A DNA stretch of 64,000 nt from Paenibacillus albiflavus (GCF_004344915.1 NZ_SKFG01000010.1:124001-188000), one strand, 5' to 3'. Counted from the first letter of the stretch, positions 54,216-63,720 are shown. Notes: generated by a model from the sequence alone, not told the origin. Program-made: numbers and translations.

Positions 54216-54929
54216 CTATGGAATTAATGAATGTAAAAGCTCTTTCTCATTGTTCAATAAATCTCTAATCCCGGAAAACTTTATGTTGTCTTTCTGCAAC
54301 AGTAGCTCCCATCTTTGAGACATCTCCTGGAATTGCTGATGCATAGGGTGTTCAGCATCTACAATATGTCCTAAATTACTTTTCCCTTTTATTAGGATAG
54401 TTTTCCACCTGTATTTATTCTCTATAATATAACCTAACGTTTCTATCCGGTGTTTTATTACTTTGTCCAAAAGATATTGCTCCACATATTGAATCTCTTT
54501 GTACTTGCGGGCTCGATATATAAAGTGGCTACACACCGTTTCCTTAACTCCATAATCTTGGGAAATCGATTGAACAGTATCAATAAATATTTCAAAATCA
54601 TCACATGGAAAGAACCTGCCATTATGCTCAACAATCACAACTGCACCCGATTCTAGATGCAGCTTTACTTTATCCTTGTCAATAGTCTCTACCTCGACGG
54701 AGGATATTACAGATGCGTGAAAAAAACCAATTGAACTGCAAATACGTTCAATAGGACAATAATGACTAAAATCTATAAGTAGACGGCCTCCCTTTCCTGT
54801 TGCAGAAAAGACATAACCTCCTGATAGAATCAAGAACCTTCTATAAGAAATGCTTTCAAAATCTTTTTGAATGGAGGTAATAATATCAAATAAACTTTGT
54901 TCGCAAATGGTGGTTTCTAACACATTCAC
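54216..54929 (-). CDS. Protein of unknown family, coupled to the BtrH-like gene
   Basis: A 237-residue soluble protein with no domain I recognise. The chain alternates strands (RRFLILSGGYVFSATGKGGR, VKLHLESGAVVIVEHNGRFF) and a helical C-terminal half (QYVEQYLLDKVIKHRIETLG, MSQRWELLLQKDNIKFSGIR). No signal peptide or TM helix is seen. The frame starts with GTG at 54929, inside the end of the BtrH-like gene, with a 44-base overlap and only a weak ribosome binding site, so translation is probably coupled. A downstream start cannot be excluded. It likely partners the BtrH-like enzyme. Confidence 0.75.
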   Translation of the reverse strand: MNVLETTICEQSLFDIITSIQKDFESISYRRFLILSGGYVFSATGKGGRLLIDFSHYCPIERICSSIGFFHASVISSVEVETIDKDKVKLHLESGAVVIVEHNGRFFPCDDFEIFIDTVQSISQDYGVKETVCSHFIYRARKYKEIQYVEQYLLDKVIKHRIETLGYIIENKYRWKTILIKGKSNLGHIVDAEHPMHQQFQEMSQRWELLLQKDNIKFSGIRDLLNNEKELLHSLIP

Positions 54930-55974
54930 TTAGTTTATCAATCCCTTCCGCTTCAGCCTCAATAATCGTATCTGTTACCTCTTTTATGCTCATATCGTTA
55001 AAGGCTTCGTATATGTCATCGCTACGTGCATACATGAGGAGCTTGCCTGCGAATTTATTCCATAGTTTCGATAATTCCTTGTAATAGTTCGATACGTCAT
55101 CGAATTTTTCAAGACCGAATGTTGTATAGATATCCATTAGGAACATGGCATAGTACTTTCTGAATAATCCACCGGACGTAGTATCTATAGTAAAATAAAG
55201 AAAATAAAATATACTGGCTAATTCCTCTTTGCTGTAGTAATCTCTCCATTTTCCTGAATGAAAATCATCAAAAAATAAATGTACGGCGTGATATCCACAG
55301 TTCGGATGTGTGGAGTAAAGATAGGTGTAAATATTCCTTGTCACAGCTTCAATATAGTCACGTGCTTCGACCCGCACCGGAGCAGGTCTTATGATAAAAG
55401 CTTCGTTAAAGATATTCCACCCTTGGGTGTTATTCAACATTCTTACACTCATCAGATCGGTTTTAGAAATACTTTGCAATTCAGTCAAGGTATTTTCATA
55501 AAATTTGAATTCATCCTTGCGTTTGTCATATCCCACAACCAAAATAACATGTCCCACCCATTTTAACCCACTTAAAATACTTTCTATGTTAAACCCGAAC
55601 TGTCTGTTCTCCATACTTTTATTGGAAAACAACCATTCCCTATATTTCTTCAAGGAAACAGTCACTATAACAGGTGTATTTTCATTTAATCTGTCCACCA
55701 GCATTTGGTGGGCCTTGCAACTATCGGCATCAAAATAGTGCCGATAGTCCATTTGAAAAAAGGTAGCCAAATTATCTAAACATTGTGAATTAAGACCTGA
55801 TATAATCGGAAAATTATTTTTACCGGCCATTTTCGAGTAATTGATTGTCATTGACGAACTTAGTCCAAAAAGCTTCCGTTCTTCCATCATAGCACCCTGA
55901 GTGTTTAAAATATTCCTGATCGCCGTTAGATGACATGATAGCCCCTTGTTGTGATTTATACCTTCGATGATCAA
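54886..55974 (-). CDS. BtrH-like acyltransferase (BtrH N-terminal domain + DUF4872-like domain)
   Basis: A 362-residue protein. The N-terminal part has HNKGLSCHLTAIRNIL (Cys 14 as nucleophile candidate), FGLSSSMTINYSK and WVGHVILVVGYDKRKDEFKF with a His, the pattern of the BtrH_N papain-like fold. The C-terminal half is helical and fits the DUF4872-type extension. BtrH moves an acyl side chain from a carrier protein to an aminoglycoside amine in butirosin synthesis; a similar carrier-to-amine or carrier-to-alcohol transfer is inferred here. TTG55974 with GGGGG eight bases upstream is the start. Confidence 0.83.
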   Translation of the reverse strand: MIIEGINHNKGLSCHLTAIRNILNTQGAMMEERKLFGLSSSMTINYSKMAGKNNFPIISGLNSQCLDNLATFFQMDYRHYFDADSCKAHQMLVDRLNENTPVIVTVSLKKYREWLFSNKSMENRQFGFNIESILSGLKWVGHVILVVGYDKRKDEFKFYENTLTELQSISKTDLMSVRMLNNTQGWNIFNEAFIIRPAPVRVEARDYIEAVTRNIYTYLYSTHPNCGYHAVHLFFDDFHSGKWRDYYSKEELASIFYFLYFTIDTTSGGLFRKYYAMFLMDIYTTFGLEKFDDVSNYYKELSKLWNKFAGKLLMYARSDDIYEAFNDMSIKEVTDTIIEAEAEGIDKLSECVRNHHLRTKFI

Positions 55975-56001
55975 TCCGTTTACCCCCTTTCGTTCTTGTA
56001 C

Positions 56002-58203
56002 TTAATCCATAAAAAGCTCGACAAAGGATTGTTTTCTTAACCTGCGGACAAAGAAGAATGCACATATGTAAAAAATGAGTATACTGGCCAGTATTGCTTC
56101 TATATAGATCGCGGGCGGAATTGTAACAGGGTAGAAGATGGTTGAAGCTTTCGAAAATAGAGTGAATAGGAATTTAATCTCGGGCGCAATAATTGCTCCT
56201 CCAATAATCAAACCGACAGCCACTAGATAGCCATAGGAGTATACGGTGATCCTCTTTACCGATTTTAACGGGTATCCCATGGCAAGAAGCAGTGAAATCT
56301 CTTTCCGATTATGAAAGATTGCAATATTTAACGCCATAATAAGGATCGCGCATCCCAAAATAATACCAATAACGTACTGGATTAAGCCGACTGTCTTAAA
56401 TTTCGTCGTAGTTTCTATTAAATTGTTTTTTATGTCCGAAACCGTGATCACTCTCATTACAGCATCATTTCCTGCGAATTTGTCTGGATTCTTTACATAT
56501 ATGCCGTTAAAGCTCTTCTCCAATGAGTCATACTGCAATAAGTATTTGGTTGAGGTATAGAACTCCTTACCCTGCAGGAATTGGCTGATACCCGAGACCT
56601 TCAGTGTCATTTGGCGGTTTTCAGAGCCTGAAACTTGAATTGTATCACCAACTTTTAGATTTTTTTGAACTGCCGTAAGACGATTGATAATAACACCCTC
56701 ATCGAGCTGTTGTGTTATATCCACATCTCCACCTTCTGAGAAAAAGCCGATGGCTTCCTTGTAGTCCTTGTTTGCGTCTAAGGCAATCAAGCTATACTGG
56801 TCATTATCGAACTTAACGTTATTCCGGACATATCTCACGCCATCCTGAGAATAATCCTCCGTCGCATCCTTAAAAATAACATTAGCGTTATAGTTAATTC
56901 CCCGTACGGATTCAACGGAAATATTATCTGATAATTGATACATTGCCTGGCCGAAGATAAACTGGCCACTAAGGGCGTAGCCTGCAAAAACAACAAGGAT
57001 TATAATTAAAGTCCTTCTAGTTATCAGTTTTAACTGCAGTATTTTCTCAATATTCATTGAGCTGTACAAGCGCAATTTTCCGCCACTTTCCATAAACGGC
57101 TGTCGTATCAAAGCAAGCGCAGGTTTGCTTAGCAGCACATTAGCAGTAATAACTGAAACAATCCACATAATTGTTCCTAGAATTGAACAAATTATAAAAT
57201 TAATTAAAACCTCTTGGAGAATATTAATCTCTAAATGCATAGTAATATTCGTATTAAGTAGTTTTATCACCATCGGTACGAATAAAACGCCCACCATAGA
57301 CCCTAAAAGTGCAGTCCATGTTGCAATAAAAGCATACTGAAAATAGGACAGTATCAATTGGATATCCTTATACCCTTCTCCCTTCAGTATGCCAAGTATT
57401 TTTTTATCGTCATTGATGTTCTGGACCAACGCCATAATCAAAACGATACAAACTATAATCACAAGTAAATTCCCCGATATTCCAACAATCATTTTTATTA
57501 ATTGAAATTTAGATAGAAGAGGTGATATTTCAGGATTGTCATCTGCCTTTAGAATGTATTGTAGTTGTTCATTGTTGATTAACTCCTCTAATTGTTCCTC
57601 CGAGGCATTGGTAGAGTAATAGAATTGGAGGCTTGCATCGATCTTATGAAATGCTGGGGTAGTTAAAATAATAAGAGCTTGGTTTTTACTGTTGTACATT
57701 TTATTCACATCGATGGTCGGAACAACCTGATTCGGCAAGATGAAGGTCCCTACGATTGTATATGTTTGATTAGAAAAATTCAGTTGTTCCCCAATTCCAA
57801 CTCCATTTGCCTCTAAGAAATCAGGATCGACCAGAACCTCATCCTCATTTCTCACATTACGGCCATCGATAATTGTATATTTATTTATCTTTTTATCTTC
57901 GTTAGTAAATAATTTATAAATTTTTGATCCGTCCTGAATTACTTTATACTCTTCCTTTTGAATATCCATATGGTACTTGTCTGCTAGATCTTCCTGTTTT
58001 ACTTTAACATCCGGAAGAAAGCTAGCGGTTTCCATGTTCAGACTATTGCTGTATTCTGATATTCCCTGGGAGTATGTAACCCACAAATTAACAAATATAC
58101 TCATTAAAAAAGACGTCAGAAAAACCATAAGCACCAAAAAAAAGGTTTGTGCCTTATATCTTCTTAGTAGCGTCCGGAAATGGTTTATGATTAATTCTTT
58201 CAT
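56002..58203 (-). CDS. FtsX-like ABC transporter permease
   Basis: A 733-residue MacB/FtsX-type permease. A TM helix (about 19-40) is followed by a large extracytoplasmic domain (about 41-230), then three helices (about 240-375), a second extracytoplasmic domain (about 425-590) and three C-terminal helices. The two-repeat layout is typical of Firmicute antimicrobial exporters. GAGGGAG precedes the ATG. With the ATPase encoded 29 bases upstream it likely exports or gives resistance to the cluster product. Confidence 0.9.
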   Translation of the reverse strand: MKELIINHFRTLLRRYKAQTFFLVLMVFLTSFLMSIFVNLWVTYSQGISEYSNSLNMETASFLPDVKVKQEDLADKYHMDIQKEEYKVIQDGSKIYKLFTNEDKKINKYTIIDGRNVRNEDEVLVDPDFLEANGVGIGEQLNFSNQTYTIVGTFILPNQVVPTIDVNKMYNSKNQALIILTTPAFHKIDASLQFYYSTNASEEQLEELINNEQLQYILKADDNPEISPLLSKFQLIKMIVGISGNLLVIIVCIVLIMALVQNINDDKKILGILKGEGYKDIQLILSYFQYAFIATWTALLGSMVGVLFVPMVIKLLNTNITMHLEINILQEVLINFIICSILGTIMWIVSVITANVLLSKPALALIRQPFMESGGKLRLYSSMNIEKILQLKLITRRTLIIILVVFAGYALSGQFIFGQAMYQLSDNISVESVRGINYNANVIFKDATEDYSQDGVRYVRNNVKFDNDQYSLIALDANKDYKEAIGFFSEGGDVDITQQLDEGVIINRLTAVQKNLKVGDTIQVSGSENRQMTLKVSGISQFLQGKEFYTSTKYLLQYDSLEKSFNGIYVKNPDKFAGNDAVMRVITVSDIKNNLIETTTKFKTVGLIQYVIGIILGCAILIMALNIAIFHNRKEISLLLAMGYPLKSVKRITVYSYGYLVAVGLIIGGAIIAPEIKFLFTLFSKASTIFYPVTIPPAIYIEAILASILIFYICAFFFVRRLRKQSFVELFMD

Positions 58204-58232
58204 TCAGGTTCTCCCTCTTCACATTGGTTACT

Positions 58233-58904
58233 CTACTTGTTCTCAACGATATCCACGATTTTGCCACTATTCATCTTTATAAGCCGATCAGCAATTTTGG
58301 CGATTTCGTTATTATGAGTAACGATTACGATTGTAGTTCCGATGTCATTTAGTTTTTTAATAAGGTCCATGATTTTACTCGAGGTCTTGTCATCCAACGC
58401 ACCCGTCGGTTCATCAGCCAATAACAGATTCGGTTTCTTGGCTATGGCGCGCGCAATTGACACACGCTGCTGCTCTCCACCGGATAATTGAAATGGGTAT
58501 TTCTTGTTATATCCCTTCATACCGACTAATTCCAATAGTTCGTCGATGTTATAATTGTCCTTTTTATCCCAGGCGAGATTGTATCCGAGCTTTATATTTT
58601 CCTCCACAGTCAAGCTTGGTAGTAAATTATAGCCCTGATATACAAAACCAATATTTTTCCTTCTAAATTCAATAAGTCTTGATTCCCTCATCCTGTTGAT
58701 TTCCTCTTCTTTGAAGAAATATTTCCCTTTGTAGTCGAATTCAAGGCCGCCAATCACATTAAGCAAGGTTGTCTTGCCGGAACCTGATGGACCTAAAATA
58801 ACAATCAGTTCACCTTGCTTAATATTTAAATTAATGTCATTAAGCACGTTTGCTCGTGCTTCACCAAGCCCATAGGCCTTATTAATCTGCTTAAGAGTTA
58901 ACAA
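58233..58904 (-). CDS. ABC transporter ATPase, LolD/MacB type
   Basis: A 223-residue ATPase. Walker [18 protein letters not shown] is near residue 38, the Q-loop in [18 protein letters not shown] near 90, signature [16 protein letters not shown] near 141, Walker [13 protein letters not shown] near 163 and switch His in VIVTHN near 197. All are intact. The start is TTG at 58904 with GGGGG ten bases upstream. It partners the FtsX-like permease. Confidence 0.93.
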   Translation of the reverse strand: MLTLKQINKAYGLGEARANVLNDINLNIKQGELIVILGPSGSGKTTLLNVIGGLEFDYKGKYFFKEEEINRMRESRLIEFRRKNIGFVYQGYNLLPSLTVEENIKLGYNLAWDKKDNYNIDELLELVGMKGYNKKYPFQLSGGEQQRVSIARAIAKKPNLLLADEPTGALDDKTSSKIMDLIKKLNDIGTTIVIVTHNNEIAKIADRLIKMNSGKIVDIVENK

Positions 58905-58922
58905 TGCAAGTGGTCCCCCTCT

Positions 58923-60413
58923 TCATCTATTTTCTTCATATAGCCTTATCGCTTCTTTTGTATCAAATTTTCTGTTTTTGGTTAGGACAAATTTATTCAA
59001 CGGGACGAAGACCTTGGGCTTACGGTACACGTCTAGATTTTGGCGTGCGAACTTCTTTACTTCGGTAATCTGTTCTGGTGAAATATTCGCTGCAATTATA
59101 AAGCAAATAATTTTATGGTCGTGGTAGATCACTTTGAAGTTTAGATCCTTAAATGCATTACAAAATCGAGCTTCCAATTCTCTAACTTCTATTCTCACAC
59201 CATGATGCTGAATTTGCTCGTCCCTTCTTCCCAGGAACACAATATTGCCATCGTTGCGTCTAATGCCGTAATCACCAGTAATGTAATACAATTCGCCTTG
59301 CACGTCTCTGAATTTCTTTATCGTAAGCTCTTTGGAAGTATACCCCGCCGTAACGCCCAAACCTCCAATAGAGATTTCACCCTCCTGACCGTCACTCACC
59401 TCATTCAAATGCTTATCGATAATTTTAACCTTAGCACCCGGTAGCTCCACCCCGATAGGCATCACGCCTTCTTCATCCCCTACAACCGGGTAAATAGTGG
59501 CAATGATTGATGTCTCCGTCGGTCCATAGGCATTGAACAACTGAAGAGAAGGCATAGCATTTTTTATCTTCCTTACAGTAGAAGCACTTACTTCCTCGCC
59601 CCCAACGAACAAAATCTTCAAGCTGGATAATTTTTCGTGAAATTGGCTGTCGAACATCATGATAATGGAGAATACAGTCGGAGGACATAAAAAATGGGTT
59701 ACTCCAAACTTTTTAATGTATTCTGGAATCAAAACGATCTTTTTCTTGTCCTCAACTGGTGGTAAAATAACCGTACTTCCGTATCCATGTACCCAATAGA
59801 ACAATTCAAACAAGGAACCGTCAAAGTCTATAGAAGATATCTGTAAAATTGAATCGTCTTTTCCGAAAGGAAACTGCTTATTAAGAGTCTTAAGTATCCA
59901 TGCGAGATTCTTGTGCATAATTTTCACTTTTTTGGGGTTACCCGTGGTTCCTGAAGTCATCAAAATAACCGCTATATCGTCAGCCGAATATAATCCAAAG
60001 TAGCTTCCAGAGCTTCGATCCATCGTTATCGGTGAGGTTTCTTCAAAACAATCACTAATATACATGGGCCTATACCCTTCAAAATCAAAGTTAGCGGAAT
60101 TTGTTAAATAACATCCTACCTCGAAATCCTTCAATAAATACATTTGTCGCTCTTTCGGGAGTTGTATGCTTACAGGTAAATAGGTTTTGCCAAGCATTAA
60201 AGCAGCTATCACTGAAGACACCAATAAAGGCGAAGCATCCATAACAATAGGTAGAACTTCTTGGTCGCGCATATCTTCTTTTATATGGTGTGCTATGCAC
60301 CACGCCTTATTAATAATATCCCTCAGCGTATAGTCTCTTTCAGCGGTTCTCAAAATAACCTGAAAGGGATCTTCTTCACATTTTTTCAAAATCGTTTCTA
60401 GCATCAGCTCCAT
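58923..60413 (-). CDS. Stand-alone NRPS-type adenylation enzyme
   Basis: A 496-residue ANL enzyme. A3 MTSGTTGNPKKVKI is near residues 152-165, A4/A5 include SSIDFDGSLFELFYWV and NAYGPTETSIIATIYP, A7 YYITGDYGIRRNDG and A8 FLGRRDEQIQHHGVRIEVRE; the C-terminal Lys lies in TKNRKFDTKEAI. No carrier domain is attached, as in DltA and other free-standing enzymes, so it would load a separate carrier protein or coenzyme. The DF-DGS region resembles amino-acid-type pockets but the substrate is not predictable by eye. GAGGAGG precedes the ATG; the gene overlaps the one before by 38 bases. Confidence 0.9.
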   Translation of the reverse strand: MELMLETILKKCEEDPFQVILRTAERDYTLRDIINKAWCIAHHIKEDMRDQEVLPIVMDASPLLVSSVIAALMLGKTYLPVSIQLPKERQMYLLKDFEVGCYLTNSANFDFEGYRPMYISDCFEETSPITMDRSSGSYFGLYSADDIAVILMTSGTTGNPKKVKIMHKNLAWILKTLNKQFPFGKDDSILQISSIDFDGSLFELFYWVHGYGSTVILPPVEDKKKIVLIPEYIKKFGVTHFLCPPTVFSIIMMFDSQFHEKLSSLKILFVGGEEVSASTVRKIKNAMPSLQLFNAYGPTETSIIATIYPVVGDEEGVMPIGVELPGAKVKIIDKHLNEVSDGQEGEISIGGLGVTAGYTSKELTIKKFRDVQGELYYITGDYGIRRNDGNIVFLGRRDEQIQHHGVRIEVRELEARFCNAFKDLNFKVIYHDHKIICFIIAANISPEQITEVKKFARQNLDVYRKPKVFVPLNKFVLTKNRKFDTKEAIRLYEENR

Positions 60414-60831
60414 TCTTATCCTCCTCTACCATATAGTGGTTCATTGTAAGCTCATATAAGTATATTTCCCCAATAGACATCTTTCCCCTGCTTAAAATAT
60501 TTCCCTGGACCTTTTCTACTATTTCGGATTGAATACTCATATCATCAAAGTATTCCGTACTTATAAGGGCCGAATGTATTTTAACATTCTTTAACTGCGC
60601 CAAATAAAGCATTCCTTTGATTGGATAACAATGTCGGATAAGCAGCTCGGTTGCCTGTCCTATGGCTTCAATCAGTAATCCCACAGGAACCTCACCCGTA
60701 TTCCAGCTATTCGGAATTCTTATTTTTGCTGCGACTTGTTTTTCCTCAAGTTGAAGGTTTGCCTTTTTTATTAAAATAAACTCTTCCCCTTGAAGCAGAG
60801 TTTTTTTTATTTGCGCATCACTCAAATACAT
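60376..60831 (-). CDS. Degenerate FabZ-like hotdog protein
   Basis: A 151-residue single hotdog-fold protein related to FabZ. GLLIEAIGQATELLIR near residues 51-66 aligns with the FabZ central helix and keeps the Glu (55). The segment before it, IPNSWNTGEVPV, replaces the GHFPxxPVxPG loop and has no His, so the catalytic His-Glu pair of the dehydratase is lost. It may be a partner subunit of the canonical FabZ encoded next to it, or an isomerase-type protein. Start and stop overlap both neighbours (14 and 38 bases), which implies coupled translation. Confidence 0.82.
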   Translation of the reverse strand: MYLSDAQIKKTLLQGEEFILIKKANLQLEEKQVAAKIRIPNSWNTGEVPVGLLIEAIGQATELLIRHCYPIKGMLYLAQLKNVKIHSALISTEYFDDMSIQSEIVEKVQGNILSRGKMSIGEIYLYELTMNHYMVEEDKNGADARNDFEKM

Positions 60832-61249
60832 ATAAGACCCTTGCCGTTGCTACCTTTTGATCATCCACATAAGCTGTGCATGAAACCTTTGCTACATTCC
60901 CAGCCATAATATCTTTATTTGCTGCAATCCTTAATATATCTCCAGGGACTACCGGCTTTAGAAATTTAATTTTTTCAGCACCTGCTAGCCAAGCAAAACG
61001 TGGACGCTCCGAACCATCCTTCTGGGAGAAATCATAAAACAAAATCCCCCCAGCCTGCGCCATACTCTCGAAAATAAAAACCCCCGGATATACCGGATTT
61101 TCCGGGAAATGCCCAGTAGTCCATGGCTCATTGTTGGTCACGTTCTTAACGGCCACCACCATTTCTCCATACTGATGCTCAACAATTCGATCGATTAGCA
61201 AAAAAGGATACCTGTGCCTTAGTACGCTCCGAATGTCAATGTTATTCAA
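60818..61249 (-). CDS. 3-Hydroxyacyl-ACP dehydratase, FabZ-like
   Basis: A 143-residue hotdog enzyme. HRYPFLLIDRI near residue 12 and TGHFPENPVYPGVFIFESMA (45-64) with catalytic His 47 and Glu 61 are canonical FabZ. KIKFLKPVVPGD near 93 is also conserved. It should dehydrate a 3-hydroxyacyl carrier-protein thioester to the trans-2-enoyl form. As no enoyl reductase is seen nearby, repeated use would leave double bases along the chain as a polyene. TTG61249 with GGGGGGAG is the start. Confidence 0.92.
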   Translation of the reverse strand: MNNIDIRSVLRHRYPFLLIDRIVEHQYGEMVVAVKNVTNNEPWTTGHFPENPVYPGVFIFESMAQAGGILFYDFSQKDGSERPRFAWLAGAEKIKFLKPVVPGDILRIAANKDIMAGNVAKVSCTAYVDDQKVATARVLYVFE

Positions 61250-61271
61250 AGAACTCCCCCCAATCTCCCAT

Positions 61272-61700
61272 TTATTCCATCGTTAAAAAAACTTCCTTAA
61301 TCCTGTCAAACAGCCAAGCTGGGGGCGTTAACAATAATCTTCTTGTTCTTTCCTCGATATAGCCAACTATGACCTGAGAAACAAATAGCTTTTCTTCATA
61401 CTGGTTGTACAGTATATAATTAAATGTGATCTTCCCTTCCTCATGAAACTGTACCTTCATGTGGATTGAAATTTCATCTCCGTAGGTAATGCTCTTGTAA
61501 TATTTTCCGGATACATTCAATACGGGAAAAAGTACTCCTTTTGTCATGAAGTCCTCTAGTTCAAATTTAAGTACGTCTGTGATATAACCGAAGCGTGCCT
61601 CCTCGAGAAGCGAGAAGTATTTGCTATGATGCATAATACCGTAGGCGTCAATATCAATAAATCGTGGCTTTGTCCGGTAGACATATTCCGACTCCAACAC
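61272..61700 (-). CDS. 4HBT-type acyl thioesterase
   Basis: A 142-residue hotdog thioesterase. TKPRFIDIDAYGIMHHSKYF near residues 9-28 is the 4-hydroxybenzoyl-CoA thioesterase motif with Asp-x-x-G-x-x-x-x-x-x-Y/F; a Glu-rich helix EEARFGYITD follows. It would hydrolyse acyl-CoA or acyl carrier-protein thioesters, as in aryl polyene clusters. GTG61700 overlaps the previous stop (TAGTG) with AGGAGG ten bases upstream, which decides the start; an open frame continues further upstream without a site. The His-His in place of Asn-x is a small deviation. Confidence 0.85.
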   Translation of the reverse strand: MLESEYVYRTKPRFIDIDAYGIMHHSKYFSLLEEARFGYITDVLKFELEDFMTKGVLFPVLNVSGKYYKSITYGDEISIHMKVQFHEEGKITFNYILYNQYEEKLFVSQVIVGYIEERTRRLLLTPPAWLFDRIKEVFLTME

Positions 61701-62983
61701 TATCCTTCCACCTCCTTGGCTGCATTTATATAAGCTAGGTAACTGATCGTAAACCATGCTCCTCCCCACTGATGAGTCTGCAGAATTCCATTCTTGTCTT
61801 TCAATTTAACTGGATTTTTATTTGTCTGAGTCACCGAAAATCCCCATTGATTGTGTAGAGCATCTGCAAAGCCGATATTTGAGAAAAACTCTTCATCTCC
61901 AAATACCTCTGTACCGGCTATATTGTCAGTTGCAATCCCTATGGCATTTAACCTTTGATAGATCTCATCCAATATTAACTTATAGTTATCTTCATGATGC
62001 ATGCTCTCCGATACTGTAAGATAGACCCTTAGGCGGTCATTAGCTGTCCGCCATGCAATACAAAAGAAATCACTTATTTCATTAGGTTGGTTGTTTATAA
62101 CCTTTTCTAAATACTTGACACTGGGAACAGTCTCTGACAGCAACCAAAGTGGATTTTGCACCCCATGTTCGTCCTTGAATTTTATTTCAACCCCCAAGGA
62201 TTTACCAAAACCAGAAACCTGCTTAGAGGTTCTTTCAGTGTTGATTACGACGCCAAATCTATGTTGTGATCCGTCAGTTGCCTCTATCAAATACTGGTTG
62301 TCCGTCTTGCAGTTCATTTCAAGGTTGACTGCCTTCTTGTTGTACGCTTTAATATTCTTGTTCCTTAACGCCAATCTTTCCAAATGCTCCCACACGGCTT
62401 GAAGCCCCCCTGATGCCCTTTTGTTTACAAATATTTGGCTAAAAAGGTGTCCGGCCATGACATTCAAGGATACGGTACTTGTTGGTATCCCTACTTGCAA
62501 AACAGCCTTAATATTTGGATCAACAAATAGTTTGTCCAGAAATTGGGAATATCCGATTTGGGAGTATTCCATCATTTTTTTATGACGTACAAAATCAATT
62601 TCTCCGTTAGTCAAAGAATCAAGCCATTGCACTCCTAGGGCTGTAATCACTTGATAATATTCATCCAGTTTCTCCGACTCCCCTGGAAATATTTGCTTAA
62701 GGGATTGGATATACCCCTCAAAATCCGCAAGTCTATCAATTTTGTTTCTATGAATACAAATGGTATCTACCACTGGATACTCCTCTAAAGCCAGTGTTGG
62801 CAGATCAATTTTCTTTACGATTTTGTGTAAGCTTCCCTTTTCTATATCATCGTAGAAATAAATACACTGATAATTCTGATTTTTTTGTTCATACCATATT
62901 TCTACCGAATAGTTTTCTTCCGCAAGTAGCAGTGCTGTAGCGATTGAAATGATATTATAACCATTGATCAAAATAGCTGCCAT
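61700..62983 (-). CDS. CrtI-like FAD-dependent oxidoreductase with altered dinucleotide motif
   Basis: A 427-residue protein of phytoene-desaturase/amine-oxidase type. The N-terminus AAILINGYNIISIATALLLA and EENYSVEIWYE keeps the beta-alpha-beta pattern, but the GxGxxG glycines are largely replaced (NGYNIIS). ASGGLQAVWEHLERLALRNK near 190 matches the G-G-x-x-x-L segment and the C-terminal WGGAWFTISYLAYINAAKE fits the family's FAD-tail position. It may bind FAD weakly or have lost redox function. GAGGTG lies five bases before the ATG. It sits between hydrolase and thioesterase genes of the cluster. Confidence 0.72.
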   Translation of the reverse strand: MAAILINGYNIISIATALLLAEENYSVEIWYEQKNQNYQCIYFYDDIEKGSLHKIVKKIDLPTLALEEYPVVDTICIHRNKIDRLADFEGYIQSLKQIFPGESEKLDEYYQVITALGVQWLDSLTNGEIDFVRHKKMMEYSQIGYSQFLDKLFVDPNIKAVLQVGIPTSTVSLNVMAGHLFSQIFVNKRASGGLQAVWEHLERLALRNKNIKAYNKKAVNLEMNCKTDNQYLIEATDGSQHRFGVVINTERTSKQVSGFGKSLGVEIKFKDEHGVQNPLWLLSETVPSVKYLEKVINNQPNEISDFFCIAWRTANDRLRVYLTVSESMHHEDNYKLILDEIYQRLNAIGIATDNIAGTEVFGDEEFFSNIGFADALHNQWGFSVTQTNKNPVKLKDKNGILQTHQWGGAWFTISYLAYINAAKEVEG

Positions 62984-62985
62984 TG

Positions 62986-63720
62986 TTACACCTCACAAGT
63001 TCCAAGACTATGAGAAGTTAATACATACTTAACCTGCTCATCAATAATAATTTTCCTGATCTTATCAAATGTATCTCGCGCCGTTTTTCTGTACACCGAT
63101 CCTGAATAATTATTATTCAGGAAGTCTTCCACTGTATAGGAAACATCCCCCAGAAACAAATAATTATCGCCTGTTTTACAGGATTTATATAATAATGAAA
63201 TATGACCTTTCGTATGTCCCGGGGTATGCAACAAGGTAACTTCTCCATTTCCAAAAAGATCATATCGATCCCCATTTATTTTTCTAACGTTCTTTACAAA
63301 TGACAATATGCTCTTGCCATAATCGCCAAACATTGTATACGTGGAATATATTTCCTCATACTCTAATTCATGTACGAATATTTTCTCTTTATTAAATTCT
63401 TGGAAATCAAGGATGCCACCTGCATGGTCAAAGTGTAAATGAGATAATACAACGGTGCCAATATTTCCCGTCTCGATATTATGCCGTTTCAGCATATGAA
63501 TTGCTTTCTGATCGTCGCTTAGGTTAATATTTGCAAATTTATGAGCAGAGCCAAGATATTGCTCGGGATTATAGGAATCTGAAAAAATCGTACTTGAAAA
63601 TCCCGAATCAAATAATATATTTCCTTGTGTTGTCTTAATGATAAATATATAAACAGGAAACTTTTTTTTGAATAAAACAAATTCTATTTCTCCACTGGGG
63701 ATTGCAATAATATCTTTCAC
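62986..63720 (-). CDS. Metallo-beta-lactamase-fold hydrolase (lactonase-like)
   Basis: A 244-residue MBL-fold enzyme. LSHLHFDHAGGILDF near residue 94 holds HxHxDH, HTPGHTKGHISLLY near 177 has the third metal His, FLGDVSY near 199 the bridging Asp and LTSHSLG near the C-terminus the last His, so both metals should bind. Relatives include N-acyl-homoserine-lactone lactonases and thioesterase-like hydrolases in polyketide clusters. GTG63720 is chosen since it overlaps the upstream stop as GTGA with GGGAA before it; ATG codons at 63732 and 63759 are alternatives without better sites. Confidence 0.87.
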   Translation of the reverse strand: MKDIIAIPSGEIEFVLFKKKFPVYIFIIKTTQGNILFDSGFSSTIFSDSYNPEQYLGSAHKFANINLSDDQKAIHMLKRHNIETGNIGTVVLSHLHFDHAGGILDFQEFNKEKIFVHELEYEEIYSTYTMFGDYGKSILSFVKNVRKINGDRYDLFGNGEVTLLHTPGHTKGHISLLYKSCKTGDNYLFLGDVSYTVEDFLNNNYSGSVYRKTARDTFDKIRKIIIDEQVKYVLTSHSLGTCEV

